Below, piece by piece: positions 11,151-22,929 of a DNA stretch of 64,000 nt (positions are counted from its first letter, which is position 1; each line of letters starts with the position of its first letter). The DNA lies in the NCBI GenBank assembly GCA_035582835.1, contig JAYKAV010001000.1, positions 385,178-449,177 of the forward strand. The letters run 5' to 3'. A program made the translations under genes and the position numbers. The notes under the pieces are model-generated. The model was not told the DNA's origin and did not search any database. It saw only the letters and a program-made list of their open reading frames with translations. Source of the DNA: Phoebastria nigripes (Eukaryota; Chordata; Aves; Procellariiformes; Diomedeidae).

Positions 11151-11727
11151 GGCATCTTAGCACTTGAGAATATCAGGCTGAAGCCTTGCTATCTCAGAAT
11201 GACTCTGAGACAAGGGACTCTGTATCACTTTTCTGCTTCTTCAATCCTCAGATGCACAGAAGGATCCAATTTAAAGCATACCCATGACTGCTCTTAGTTG
11301 TTCTGACCTCCTAAAGGCCATTTTTGCCAGTGGACACTGCTAACATATGTGTTTTGAGTATTTCTATCTCATCATGAATATTGCCTTTCAACTAGGACCG
11401 GGATATGAACACAGCAAAAAAGTTTTAAAACATTTCAGGTAAAAATACAGTTGTTTCTACATTTCATCAGTAATCCATGAAGTNTGGCGTAGTGTATTCT
11501 TAACTCATATCTTATATGCCTAACTGTGAGTTCAGGCAAACTACCAATACAGAAACAAGTATACCTCAATCCAAAAATAAACAAATAGCAGTTGCTCAAG
11601 AAAACAGTCTGAGTCATAAGCATAACTGTGAACTACAGTTCTGGATAAGACAACATGATGCTACATACACGGTGCAAGAATATTAGTTTTATGAATGACC
11701 AAACAGCAAACCATTTTTGATACTTAC

Positions 11728-11807
11728 ATCTGCAACTCTGTGAGTTGAGCTGAACCGAGGTGAAAAACCAGCCAGAACACAGTGCTGATGTGTCATATTG
11801 AGATCAT
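11728..11807 (-). CDS. FTO: FTO exon 5 (third iron ligand and 2OG arginines)
   Basis: This 80-bp exon completes the aspartate codon split from exon 4 and ends in phase 0; acceptor CCCTAG, donor GAT|GTAAGTA. It encodes [14 protein letters not shown], then [12 protein letters not shown], corresponding to human residues 299-325. Key catalytic residues known from human FTO are visible: the third Fe(II) ligand His307 (second H of HQHC) and the two 2-oxoglutarate-binding arginines Arg316 and Arg322 in the R-x5-R motif RFSSTHR. Human Arg316 substitution is a known loss-of-function change, so its conservation argues for an active enzyme. The exon end coincides with the end of the catalytic domain. 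Length matches the human exon exactly. Confidence 0.97.
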
Positions 11808-14800
11808 CTAGGGACAGATCAGAAAACCTTAAGTACAGGGAAAAAATATACTTAATAAAACTTTTCTGGCTGAATATGAATTAAAGACACTACATTAAAT
11901 ATTTAAAGAAAAAACCCAGAGAATTCAGTCAGATAGTACTATCTTCATAGAGCTCTAATGTTTAGCAGAGCATAACTATTCACTGTCCTAGTATTACAAA
12001 GATCTCTATTCATATTAGTTTTCTCCCTGTTTATACAGTTTAGAAGTGGCATTTTCCCACCTCTTATGGGAAAAGTTCAACCAAACAAATTAATTCTTTC
12101 AAAGTCTAGAATCACTATAAACAGACTACTCAGAAATTACAATCTCTTTTCTCAAAAATCACTGAACAATACTGACATTTCTTGAAAAAAGAAACAAAGG
12201 AAGAGAAAGAAAAAAGTCAAAAACGTATTATTTCATCTTTTATCTGAAACTTATCTGAAGTTCTCCCTGCAGCTCAGAGCCAAGAAACTGGGAACCCAGA
12301 AAGCACAGTCTGCTCAAAGACCTGTCTCCAAAGCATTTCATTTGTGACTTTCATGTAGCATGTCAGAGGTCTGTCATGGACTTGAGTTCACAAACTGGCA
12401 AACAACCAACCCCACAAACCTCTGTAGGTAGAATCTACTTGGTTGCCATCAGAGTTTTGTCAAAATTATCATAACTGAAGAACGCCTGAATTCTGACAAA
12501 TTAGCACTTTTTAAAGGAAACTTATTCCTCTGGAAAAGTTCAGACTAAATCTAGTAACAACACCCACTGTTACGTTGAAAACCATTCATGAAGTGCTTTC
12601 AGTTCAAACAGTTTTGATGTTAAAATTATGCTGCCCTCTCAACCTTAACAAGACATTCAGGAAAATCTATCAAAAATTTCTGTAAAATCACGCCTGGGTT
12701 ATAGTTTTGTAAGTTAGTTGAAAGAGACTAAAAAAACCATACAAAACTAGGTAACCTGAAGTGTCACCAAGCAAAAAACCATCGTAGACAAAATTAGAAG
12801 AGAACAGGAGTAGAGACCTACAAGATGCTAGTTAACCTGGAGTCTGTATTTTCAACAATACCTATTCTTTCAGGGAATTTAGCTTCAGTCATCTTAATAC
12901 AGCATGATGAGAAATTATCAAGCTTCATCCTTCCATCACATAAATATAATTTCTCTTTAAGAGATCAATATTTGCACACCTGAAACCTGATACCCCAAAT
13001 TCCTACTGATTTTTGAAAACGCTCTTCTGACCATAATGACAGACTATCAGACTGAAAAGAACACAGTGTGTGAGGTTTAATGGTATTCTCTTTATTACTG
13101 AAAAAAGATATGCTCTAAAACTTTTACTTTACCTTGCAACAAGCCTGAAACTTTAAAACTGAGAAAAGTCTAATGACTAAGAATTCAGAAAAATTACTGA
13201 ATTTATCCTAGTTGTAAGAACAGTGTCTTCTTTTTATGAATTTTATAAGCAAATATTAACAAAGTTCATATCCAAGAGCAGGTAGCATCACATTTTGAAA
13301 AAAATAAAAATAAAAATCAGAAAAACAACTTATATAAGGAATAGGCAGACAAGTAGTATGAAACAGGATTGAATTCCCACTGAGAATGTTTAGATGGGAG
13401 GCTTATTTTACATTTACATGAGGTTTGCAGATAGGTGAAGTTGAAAAGCTTGAAAAAACACTCTAAACCAAACAAAAAGAACATAGGAAAAAGTGATTTC
13501 CTACATAAACATATGAGGGTTAAATTGCATAGAGCCAAGTCTTGCAAGGGCCACAGAACAATAATATCTCCAGACATTGCAATATTTAAATATCACAATT
13601 ACTTTCAAGAAGAATCACGACAGAAAACAAACCTAAACACTTCCACCACCCCATTCAGTGCCCATTCATTGTGGTGTGTTTTATGTAGCAAACACAGCAT
13701 TAAAAGTATTAAATTTTGATTTGCACCTTTATTCAAATCCTTGGCAAATCTTTCATTGTAGAGCTACCCCTTGAAATTGCTTCCAACTGTCTCTAATCCT
13801 TTATGACTCTTAGAAAGAAGCCTGTAATTTTAATTTAAGAGTTTATAATTCATCTAAAACTGTAATTCTACAAAAATAGTTGAAGCTTCATGGATTGCAT
13901 GTCTCAAAGGATATTTGAAAAATACATTCTAGGTCTTAAAAGATTAGAGTAAAGATTTGCTTTTCTTTTTCTTCTAAAAATACATTAATTGAAAAGAAAA
14001 AGCACTCTTTGTTAAATTGGCCATTGTCCATTTGGCAGCAAAAGCTTTTATTCAGATACAGAACACTACATCCAGATTACTATTTTGGTTTTAGAGCCAA
14101 ACCAAAACTGTTACCTTCCTTGGACACCCATGTCAAAACTACCATAGCGCTCTNGTGGTTTTAGGTAAAATACAATATATATACAGAGTTAACATCAGTT
14201 TCACATGACTGAACACTGATCGGTGAGGTTTGGAAAACCAAAAACACAGCCTCTCCAGTATTATGCATCACATAAAATACATGCATGTAAAAGTAGGAAT
14301 ATATGTATCAGTCCTACTCTGGAAAACTGCATGCAGGCAAGTTATTTGTCAGACAGTTCTCCTGAATTTGTGGTGAGGTAAGAGCCAACATGGTGTCTTT
14401 TCTGCCATGAAACAGTGGGCCCTCATCTTGCTACAAATTCAGGACAACTACGGCAGGATCTCAATTCAGTATCTATTACAAAAACAAAACCCCACAAAAC
14501 TTACGTGAACTGTATAATGCATGAGAGAAGTGACTTTTTATTTTAAATCACCATTAACACCAACTTAGCAATGTATTTAGTACAGTTTCAACAACTGTCA
14601 ACAATCCCTTCTTCTTAAAACATTCTCGCCTTCCATATGGATGATTACGAGATGCATATGCCAATTAACTAACTGCTAGGTAAGAAACAAGTTTTGAGAA
14701 TTTGACTACAATTTTCTGCTTACATGACTGTTCCTCTCCCAAAGCTTTCCCATGTCTATGAAAAATGCTGTCACTTGCACAGACTATTTTTCTGAAGTCT

Positions 14801-17800
14801 GATCAGGCTTTTCGCTTCTTTATAAATTTTAAAACACTACAAGTTTTCCAAATTTAAAATAGTAATTCTAGAAAACAATCAAGAAAAACTAATGAAGTCC
14901 AATACATCCTAGAGTGCTATCCTGACCAAAAAGAATTTTCTCAATCAAAGCCTAATCACACACATTAAAGCTATTCATATTTACCTGTATTAGCAGGATA
15001 CCACTGTGCCACCAGTCACGGTGCAAATGTGGATGATCACTTGCACTTCAGGCAGTACAACGCCTAAATCAGTTTCCCCAAACTACTGACAATATTGTAA
15101 AGGGCTTGTTTGCATTCAAAGGTACACAACTTGGTTGGTAACAGACACTTGGTGTTTGAATGCTGGAAAAAAAATAATTTCATTTTTCTGTCTGAGGTGG
15201 AGCACCTAAGAAACAATGAGACTATTTCCTGCATACGTGTATATGGCAAAATCCGTATTTCTTTTAAATGGATTGTTTTATTCTTTTATTTCTACTACTT
15301 TCTGCCTGCCACTTCCCAATGAATCATCTGCCACCTTACGGCCAGATCCCGTTATAGGGCTACTATAGCTGAGGCAAGATTTATTAAAAGAAATTAATCA
15401 CATGTATGATTGTGGACAGGTGGCCAAAGCCACCCTGGAAAACAAAGTTATCAACCTGAAGTCTGTTTAAATAATTTGGAGGTCAGATTTTGACTTTACA
15501 GATGAAGTACTAAGAAGTCATAAGAATGTTTAGCAGATGATCTGATTAGTTGCAAATGCATACAATTATTTGACACAGAATCTCCAGCTACAGAAACTTC
15601 AGATAACACACCTTATGTAAAACATAGTTACAAAATGGAGTTTTTATTTAATACAGATCCCTATTCCTCACACCTGTGGGGAAAAAGAAAAAAAAACAAC
15701 CCCAAACAACACAAAACCATCTAAAGTACTTGGTGCTTTAATACATTTATCCATGCAAGGCCTCTGTAAAGTTGGTAACTGACACAGAAAAACCTAAGGG
15801 TAAGGAGAGGTTAAGGGACTTGCCAAAGTTTGCATGGAAATTCTGAGAGAAGCAGGCTTACAGCTCTTAAAACTAATGCTATTGTTTTAACACCTGACCA
15901 CCCTTCTACTATCAGATGCAGACTATTATTCTCTATGTGGACCCCCTTATCAGACAAGCTTCTCAGTGATTTCCTGCTACTTACAGACAGCAGATACATT
16001 TTGGAATTTGTATGCTGCGTATTCCAATTTAAACTGTGGGAGCAAGTTCATGTCATAGATCTTTCTGTCCCTCCCCTGCACAGACTTCTGCCATCCTGTT
16101 CTTTTCTCAGATAACATCCCTCCCAGCACAGAATCTCAGCACGGTCCTCTCTACTCCTTGAAACTACTGCCAGTTNATCTCTTTTCTCTCTGATCCTGTT
16201 CTTCTCAGTCCCTGTCCCTGCTCTGTCCACACCTCACTGGATGCTTTCTTCTAGACAGATGAATTACCTGGGCACCAACAGCAGAAACACTGAAAGCCCT
16301 CTGCTTGTATAGNCTTTGTCAAAAGAACTGACTAATGGATATGTGTATGTATATACACTTAACTAACATATGTATACTTAACTAATTCTACTACTTAACT
16401 AATTATCAGAGCACCAGTGAGGTGAGGAGCCAAAGCACTCAGAGACAAACAATGAGTGTATACCCACGTCACTGCAGACTATTAAGACATAACAAATACC
16501 TGTATCCAACTGCACACAATGCTTCAACAGGAGAAAACCTAACAAAACTAATTTTACTGTAGGTATGCCAACAAAAAGCACCAGGAAGATATGTCTCCTT
16601 CCCCAAGAAATTATCTGTCAACGGAATACTACTTTCATAACACAAAGCTAGAGGGATGATCTGTCCCTAATTAAGAAATATTTTTAGTTTTTAAAGAAGA
16701 AAAGTGTGCACAAACAAAACACAGAATGAATTAAAAGGCTGAACTAAAAATGTCTGGGATTTGCCAAACTTCATGATCAAAGTTTGGTAACAACAAATAA
16801 GTTTCTGGGGCTCTAAGTCTTAATAATCAAGGAATATAGCATTTGGATTAAATGTGGACTCAGGAAAAAAAAAAGGGGGTTAAAAAACTCCAACACATTC
16901 AAGATGCTAGAGAGCAAAGAGGGTTCAAGTTAGTTTGTGGAAATAGAAGCAGATTAAATATCTAGAAATAGTTTAATGAGCCACTATATACATGTGGAAG
17001 TGTTTCCATTAAATACTTATCTTTAACCACAAGCCAACCTCTGCAATGTGTGCACCCTACTTCTGGTTGGTTATGAAAATAATTTTTTGATGCTTCTTGA
17101 ACTATAATTTGCTGGGGGTAGGGAGGGGTATAAGATTCCAAGTTCATCTTCATGCTGTTTTAAAACCCTAACCTTCAAGCAAGAGCTTGATCTATGGGAA
17201 ACAGCTGCAGAAAAGTAAATCTCCCTTTGAAAAAGTCCAGAATGTATTTTTGTTAAGTATGTTTTGAAGTCATGGTAGGAAAATTAGTGAAAATTGTAAA
17301 TCTGCTTGCAAACCTGGTCGTGTCTAACTCAAAGATTAGGGGAAAGATTCCAATTTAATAGTAAGACCATGACAACCCTAGTTAAGCATGCTGTAGGACA
17401 GAGCAGATGGGGCCCTTTGCTCACCTCCACGCGTTTTGGATTTATTGCATGCACCCAACACGTTTCATATTAGACACCCCTTGACTGTGTACTTGAGACA
17501 GCAGGGTTCAGTATGCACTTCCTCTGCAGACCAATATATTATTCTAAATTGAGCTAAAGTGTTTCCGTTTCATGAGTGATATAAAGTTCAGATTTGAGTT
17601 TTTAGGCAGCAGATTTGCAGTCATTCACCAGATCTTTTTTCTTCGTATTAGGAAAAGTAAGCCTTAAAAAAAAATAAAAATCTGTCTTACTAAAGTAATT
17701 TTGGATTTTGTTTGGTTTTGTTTAAACAAAATACATTTATATTATTGTAATAGCTTACCTGAAGGATGGATACGATCACCTAATGTTTAGTACTAACATT

Positions 17801-20708
17801 ATTTAAATCATGGCTTATGATTTCATCTGAAGAGGACTGTTGAGAATGCAGGTGCAAATTTATATTTTAAGACTGCATTTTACTAAAATTCTACCCAGAA
17901 TAACAAAAAACATTTTATAGAGCCAATGAAGAGGAACATAAACACTACTAAATGTCTACTAGAAGTGCTAAAAAACACCCCCAATATTTTTGTTACTTTG
18001 ATATACCCATTGATCAGGATTTATAAGTTACTGTAATTGCACATTACTATTAGAAATACTAAGTTACCACATTTTCTTATCTAAGATTTGTGTGTACAAT
18101 ATTAGGAAATAGTTGGGGTGTTACAGGTACAGGAATTGATAGGACCTGACTTTTTAATTATAAGCAACATACTGAATTTGACATTTCAGTATTTTACAAC
18201 ATTCATATAGAGCAGTAAGCACTATACCATTTCAACAATTGGAAGAACAGACCTACAGAGTTGATAAGTTTTTTGCTAGAGTTGGATGAGTCAACGGTAG
18301 TCAGAAATAGTACACAGTCCTACCAATCAGCCCCTGTATATCAACAGCTACTACCAGCTGCAGTATTCTTACCTTAACGTTACATTTTCTAGATGCCTTG
18401 CATACTGCTGCCACTGCTTTTAAAGTAATGCCAGCAAGAAGACTCTGCTTACTGAAATGAGTTTCTAGAACGTATGATGTATAAAGGCACAAGATAAATG
18501 AATCTAAAATTGGCTTCTTTATTGTCAAGTTACTTTTTACACAAAGTTTTCATATTTTATCTTTTAGATTGCATCCTCAAGATGCCTCCTCTTAAAAGTC
18601 AGTTTAAAAAAATCTGAACAGTAAAAAACACACTAAAACTGTATACATCCACTTACATTGTCTTTCACTTCAAGTGAAAATGATATACACAGAAACCTAA
18701 TAAAAGGGCCAGTTTGAGAATACTCTCTCAGACTGTGTAAAATAATAATTTTTTTAAAGTAATTGAGAAAAAAAAAATACAAAGGCTATGGAAATGCAGA
18801 AGAGATTATTAAACACCTGGCCTACAGAGCTCAAATCTGTAGCTCTCCATGAAGTATTAATAAGAAAGTGATTTACACATCATCTTCAAAAGAATGTTTA
18901 ATATATCCTTTGTTTCCATCTAAACATGATCATGATGTTATGTGTTAAATAAACTAACTTTCTGATCCGCCCTTCATATAGCATCCCTGATAATACTTTA
19001 GTTGCTGTATATAAACTCTATCGGGGAATAAAAAACATCCTTATGATCTGGTAACTCAGTCAACTACAATCTACAGTATTTTGCAGTAAAAATACTGAAG
19101 TTAGACCCCTTCTTTTATTACTTGCCGTCTGAATCTGTTGCCCAGCAAAGCTGTGTATGCACAAACTTTCCAGTCAGGAAGGATTAGATAAGAAGTTACT
19201 TGATGCCCAAACTGCTATTGCACAAAAATGGAATAACAATTCCCTTTCTAGGTATGTTTAGCTGCCACTTAAACTTCACTTTCATACAAGAAATGTCTCA
19301 GTTTCCCTCCAGGCAGCTACTCTGTATCCTCGCAAATACAGAAAAGGGATGCGCATCCACACCACTGTGCCAAAGGATCTCACATCTTAACAGTTGACCT
19401 GTTCACGTCTAAACATACTTAAGACCACAGGCAGTCCAGTTCTTTTACACAAGATACTTCTCTGATGACAGCGCACAGGATTTGTTGAGGTAACTAAGAA
19501 CAAGGAATGGTATATGTTTTTTAAGATTGCCCACAAATGTATTGCTTGTAGTAAGGAAACTGTTTTCATATTTGTTGGAAGATGAAAAGCGAAAGGTAAA
19601 AGTGAAAAGACTGCTCAGCCCAACAAGTTGGCAGTGCAACAGGTCAGTCTAGGGACATTCTATGGTGTCTACCTTCCAAGTCACAAACACATAAACAGGG
19701 AACACTGCAAGTGCTCTCACTCTTCGAAGATGATTTCTGTCAAGCCAAGTCATTAAACAGGCAAACATGGTGACGTCAGCAGCGTTGTTCATGTTTTGAA
19801 TTGTGTGATTTATAACTAAATTTGTTCAAACAAAATGATAACTAAGAGAAACACAAGCCAAAAGAGAAAGCAACAGATTTTGTGTCAACAAACCTTAGCC
19901 ATAGTTCTTGCCTCGTTTCTTTCAATGGAAAAACCTTAGTGTGTGAGCTCAGCTGCTCAAGTAAATGAACTCAATTTAATTTTTTTTTTTTTTTTAATCC
20001 TCTACACTTTAGACATTGAGACCCACTCTTGGAGGATGACAGCTCTCTGCATTATGATCTTAGCATAATCCCACTACTAGAAAATAGTATGTTTGAATAT
20101 ACACATGGAAAAGCGTAGCAGGAGAGAAGTGTCATGTCTAAAACTGGTAAGCGATAAAACATCCACAGATTGGCATAATGGTTGAAACTTCAAGAACCAT
20201 GGTACCAGAAAACTTTAAGACTGCTACAGTCACAGCTTATGTAATATGTAGCCACTCTATAAGCCAAACTTTTTTTTGTTGAAAAAACGCAGATGCTCAC
20301 AGTTACTCAGTAGAACTGCATTAAGAATAGAAAAAGGAATCAGCATCTACAAATACAAGGATGGGACAGATACTGCTCAACTTCTCACAAGATCTGGGGA
20401 AATCCTGCTTATGGCCTGAAGCCTGACTTGGACTAGCAATTCTGACTGCACAACAGACAGAAAAGGCTCAAAAAGAATATTTCCTTTCTTAGCTGTGAAG
20501 TGAAAGAAACATTAGGAAAAGAAAAGTTCCCCAAAATACACTGGAGATGGGCAGGGTAGGAGGAATTTATTATACACTCTACCCAGATCTCATGTCTTTC
20601 TAAATAAGGAAAGTCCTAACTGAAAAGAAGGTTATGATCTATATTAAAATAAGTGTCATTTTCTCTGTTTTCAACAGAAAGCTCACCTTCTTAGCCCTTG
20701 AAACTTAC
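11808..20708 (-). other. FTO: FTO intron 4
   Basis: This 8.9-kb intron has donor GTAAGT at 20708 and acceptor CCCTAG at 11808. It is AT-rich and repeat-poor. It holds three spaced copies of ACTTAACTAA around 16357-16402, a T-tract at 19980-19995, and single Ns at 14154, 16176 and 16313. Short open frames at 13317-13719, 15064-15322, 15811-16230 and 19200-19639 occur in overlapping pairs on opposite strands and show no known protein. Confidence 0.9.
16357..16402 (+). repeat. Three spaced copies of ACTTAACTAA
   Basis: The 10-mer ACTTAACTAA appears three times within about 46 bp, with spacings of roughly 20 and 17 bp; the last two copies share further flanking bases. It follows an alternating ATGT/ATAC stretch. 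It may be a decayed minisatellite. Confidence 0.6.
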
Positions 20709-20852
20709 CAAGCATCAAGTAGAAGTCTCCTTGGTGAAGTGGTATTGCTAATCCAGGTGTCTGGATGTCCCATGCTACCTTCAAGCCTACGTGCCAAACA
20801 GCTGGGTCTCTTCCCTTCAGTTTCTGTTCATTACTTTTTTCCATGGCTGAAC
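20709..20852 (-). CDS. FTO: FTO exon 4 (catalytic jelly-roll)
   Basis: This 144-bp exon completes the glycine codon begun in exon 3 (acceptor TTTAAAG before GTTCAG) and ends one base into the next codon (donor CTTG|GTAAGT). It encodes SAMEKSNEQKLKGRDPAVWH, then VGLKVAWDIQTPGLAIPLHQ and GDFYLML, corresponding to human residues 252-298 with the same 47 whole codons. The WHVG-K--WDI-TPGLAIPLHQGD core is a strand-rich part of the double-stranded beta-helix. The tyrosine equivalent to human Tyr295, a 2-oxoglutarate contact, is kept (FYLML). The first ten residues, an acidic linker in human, are poorly conserved and here lysine-rich. Confidence 0.97.
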
Positions 20853-21205
20853 CTTTAAAGAGAGAGGGAAAAACACCACAAAGACTACAGACAAGGTGAG
20901 AACCATAAAATACAAAATCTGGTCTAACAATACAGACTGGATGATATCCCACATTGGTACAATCTTAAACCTTCTATAATCTCAATTTGGTATAATAACC
21001 ATCTCCAAATTCAAAAGTATGTAATAGGTAAAAAAAAAAAAAGCCATAAGAGATCAAGAATTTTTTGCAACCAACTTTACTAAGATGAAAACTTCATGTT
21101 AACTACAAAGTAAAGGCAAATCAAGGCAAAGTTCGTAATGGACTCAAGTTTTTCTGAAGTTCTCAAGTACATGTAATGGGAGTTTTAGTTAATCTTCACT
21201 CTTAA

Positions 21206-21226
21206 TTTTTTTTTTTTTTTTTTTTT
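21206..21226. repeat. T21 homopolymer
   Basis: Uninterrupted thymine run on the plus strand; no associated element recognised. Confidence 0.85.
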
Positions 21227-22439
21227 ACATTACTAAAACTATAAGCATAGAAGAAAAAAAAAATGCAGCAACACTGATATAAAAATAGATAACTTCTGAA
21301 AGAATTTCAAGTCATAAACTGCCAAAGCATTTTAGGAACAATTTCATTTGTTTACGTACTTGCAATTTCACCAAATCATAAACTGAGGCAAAGTAAGGTG
21401 AAATAATGGGCACAAAACACAATCTAGACCAACAAAGTTGAGCAAATCTTGGAAGCCTATCTGTCATTCTTTTCTCAAAATTATTAGTCAAACATGCTAG
21501 ATGACATGTGCAAGAGCCAATGAAGCTTCAATACATTTGTCACAACATTTTTCTTATCATTAAGCAACATGAATGTGTTGAGCTTGGGGAAAAAATAATC
21601 CACTGCATAGAAATAGTATTTAGAGCTTAATCCCTCAGAACTATTTTCATAAGCTTACTTCACTGCAGTATAAATTGAAAGATACAGTCAGCATTTATAA
21701 CAAGGTATTTGGGAGCGATGGTATAACAGTTTTATGGCTAAAGTAACAGAGCATTTTGACAGAGGGAGGATGAAGTTTTAATAAGCAGTTGGCACAGAAC
21801 AGCAGTGAACAGTTAGAAATCATCAACTATGTAGCATGCCTAATTATTGCTTGTAAGTTAGTAACTGTGTGTGTCCATTTCAAATGTGCTTTCATGTAAT
21901 GATTTTTAAAACTTTTGTCTTAATTTAATTCTAGAATAAGAATACTAAAATACTAAAATAACACTAATATAACTCTTATTATAATATGCACACATAAAAA
22001 GTAACCTTGAACTCACACTTTCAAAATATTCAAGTCATTCTTCTCACATGGTTACTGCAATGTTTTTTTAGTTGGGTGTAGCCTTCAATAATTAATAAAT
22101 TGTCTTAATTTTCTATGTCAATTAAATATTGCCTAAATTCAGGAAGCAGAGAGCCAAAACCTTTTAAAAAGCCAATCTAAAGTTCTTAGTTAAAACTCCT
22201 ACTGTAAATTCAGTCCCTGCATTCCCTCCCTCTGCTGCTGCAGTTCTCATCCAGCTGAAGCTTTGGCTCAGGAGCAGCTCTAGGCCTTTCTATCAAGGAG
22301 CACACAAATGAGAAAACAAGAGCTAGCAAATACTCAGAAAAATCAATACTAAAGTCTTCAAGGTGCTTTCATATTTTCTGCCCTGTTCAGATAAATCGTA
22401 ACTTAATTTAAGAAAAATGTTTTCTGAAAACTGCAAATA

Positions 22440-22850
22440 GGATGGCTTTCAAGGCATTTTTAATGCAATACATCATGGATATTATAAAAAGAGGTAACCT
22501 TTCTGGGTTAACTCTCTGTTATGCTGCTTTCCCATTCACTTTGGCAGCAGCACTGTTCACAATATGGCACCAATAAAATATAGAACTACAATCAGAGACA
22601 GCAATTTCAATCAAAGTTTCCTGGGGTCTCCTCATAAATCCAGCACCTTTGGAATGTGCTCGTTAAAATGACTTATTTTTTGCAGTTTGATAAATTTTTT
22701 ATTGCTTAAGTACAGAGTTCAAATGTAGCTCACAGTCTCCTTTTCTCTATATTCTCAATTATCGCACCTTATAATTATCAGCAGCAATTGAAACTGATTG
22801 CTCCTACCATGTTATTTTGGTAACAAATGGAAGCAAGCTACTACTAGCTT
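22440..22850. other. Candidate conserved non-coding element
   Basis: This stretch lacks the homopolymer runs of its surroundings and is dense in developmental-factor-like words: a TCF/LEF-type ATCAAAG at 22610-22616, TTTGATAAA near 22687, and several ATTA/TAAT and CAATTG words near 22776-22810. FTO introns carry IRX3/IRX5 enhancers in other vertebrates, which makes it a reasonable candidate. The call is by texture only and needs an alignment. Confidence 0.25.
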
Positions 22851-22884
22851 TTAAATGCAAGCTATTCTGAAAGTGAGAGCAAGA

Positions 22885-22929
22885 AAAAAAAAAAAAAAGA
22901 AAAAAAAAAAAAAAGAAAAAAAAAAAGAA
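22885..22929. repeat. Interrupted poly-A tract
   Basis: Three long adenine runs separated by single Gs, giving a (A10-14 G) pattern over about 45 bp on the plus strand. Confidence 0.85.

Larger units (their letters stand above)
9747..11727 (-). other. FTO: FTO intron 5
   Basis: This 2.0-kb intron has donor GTAAGTA at 11727 and acceptor TATAG at 9747. It holds the CR1 fragment (10613-10738), an imperfect 23-bp tandem duplication just beyond it, an A17 tract (11134-11150) and one N (11484). Overlapping short open frames at 9587-9933 on the plus strand are the antisense of exon 6 and its flank. Confidence 0.9.
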
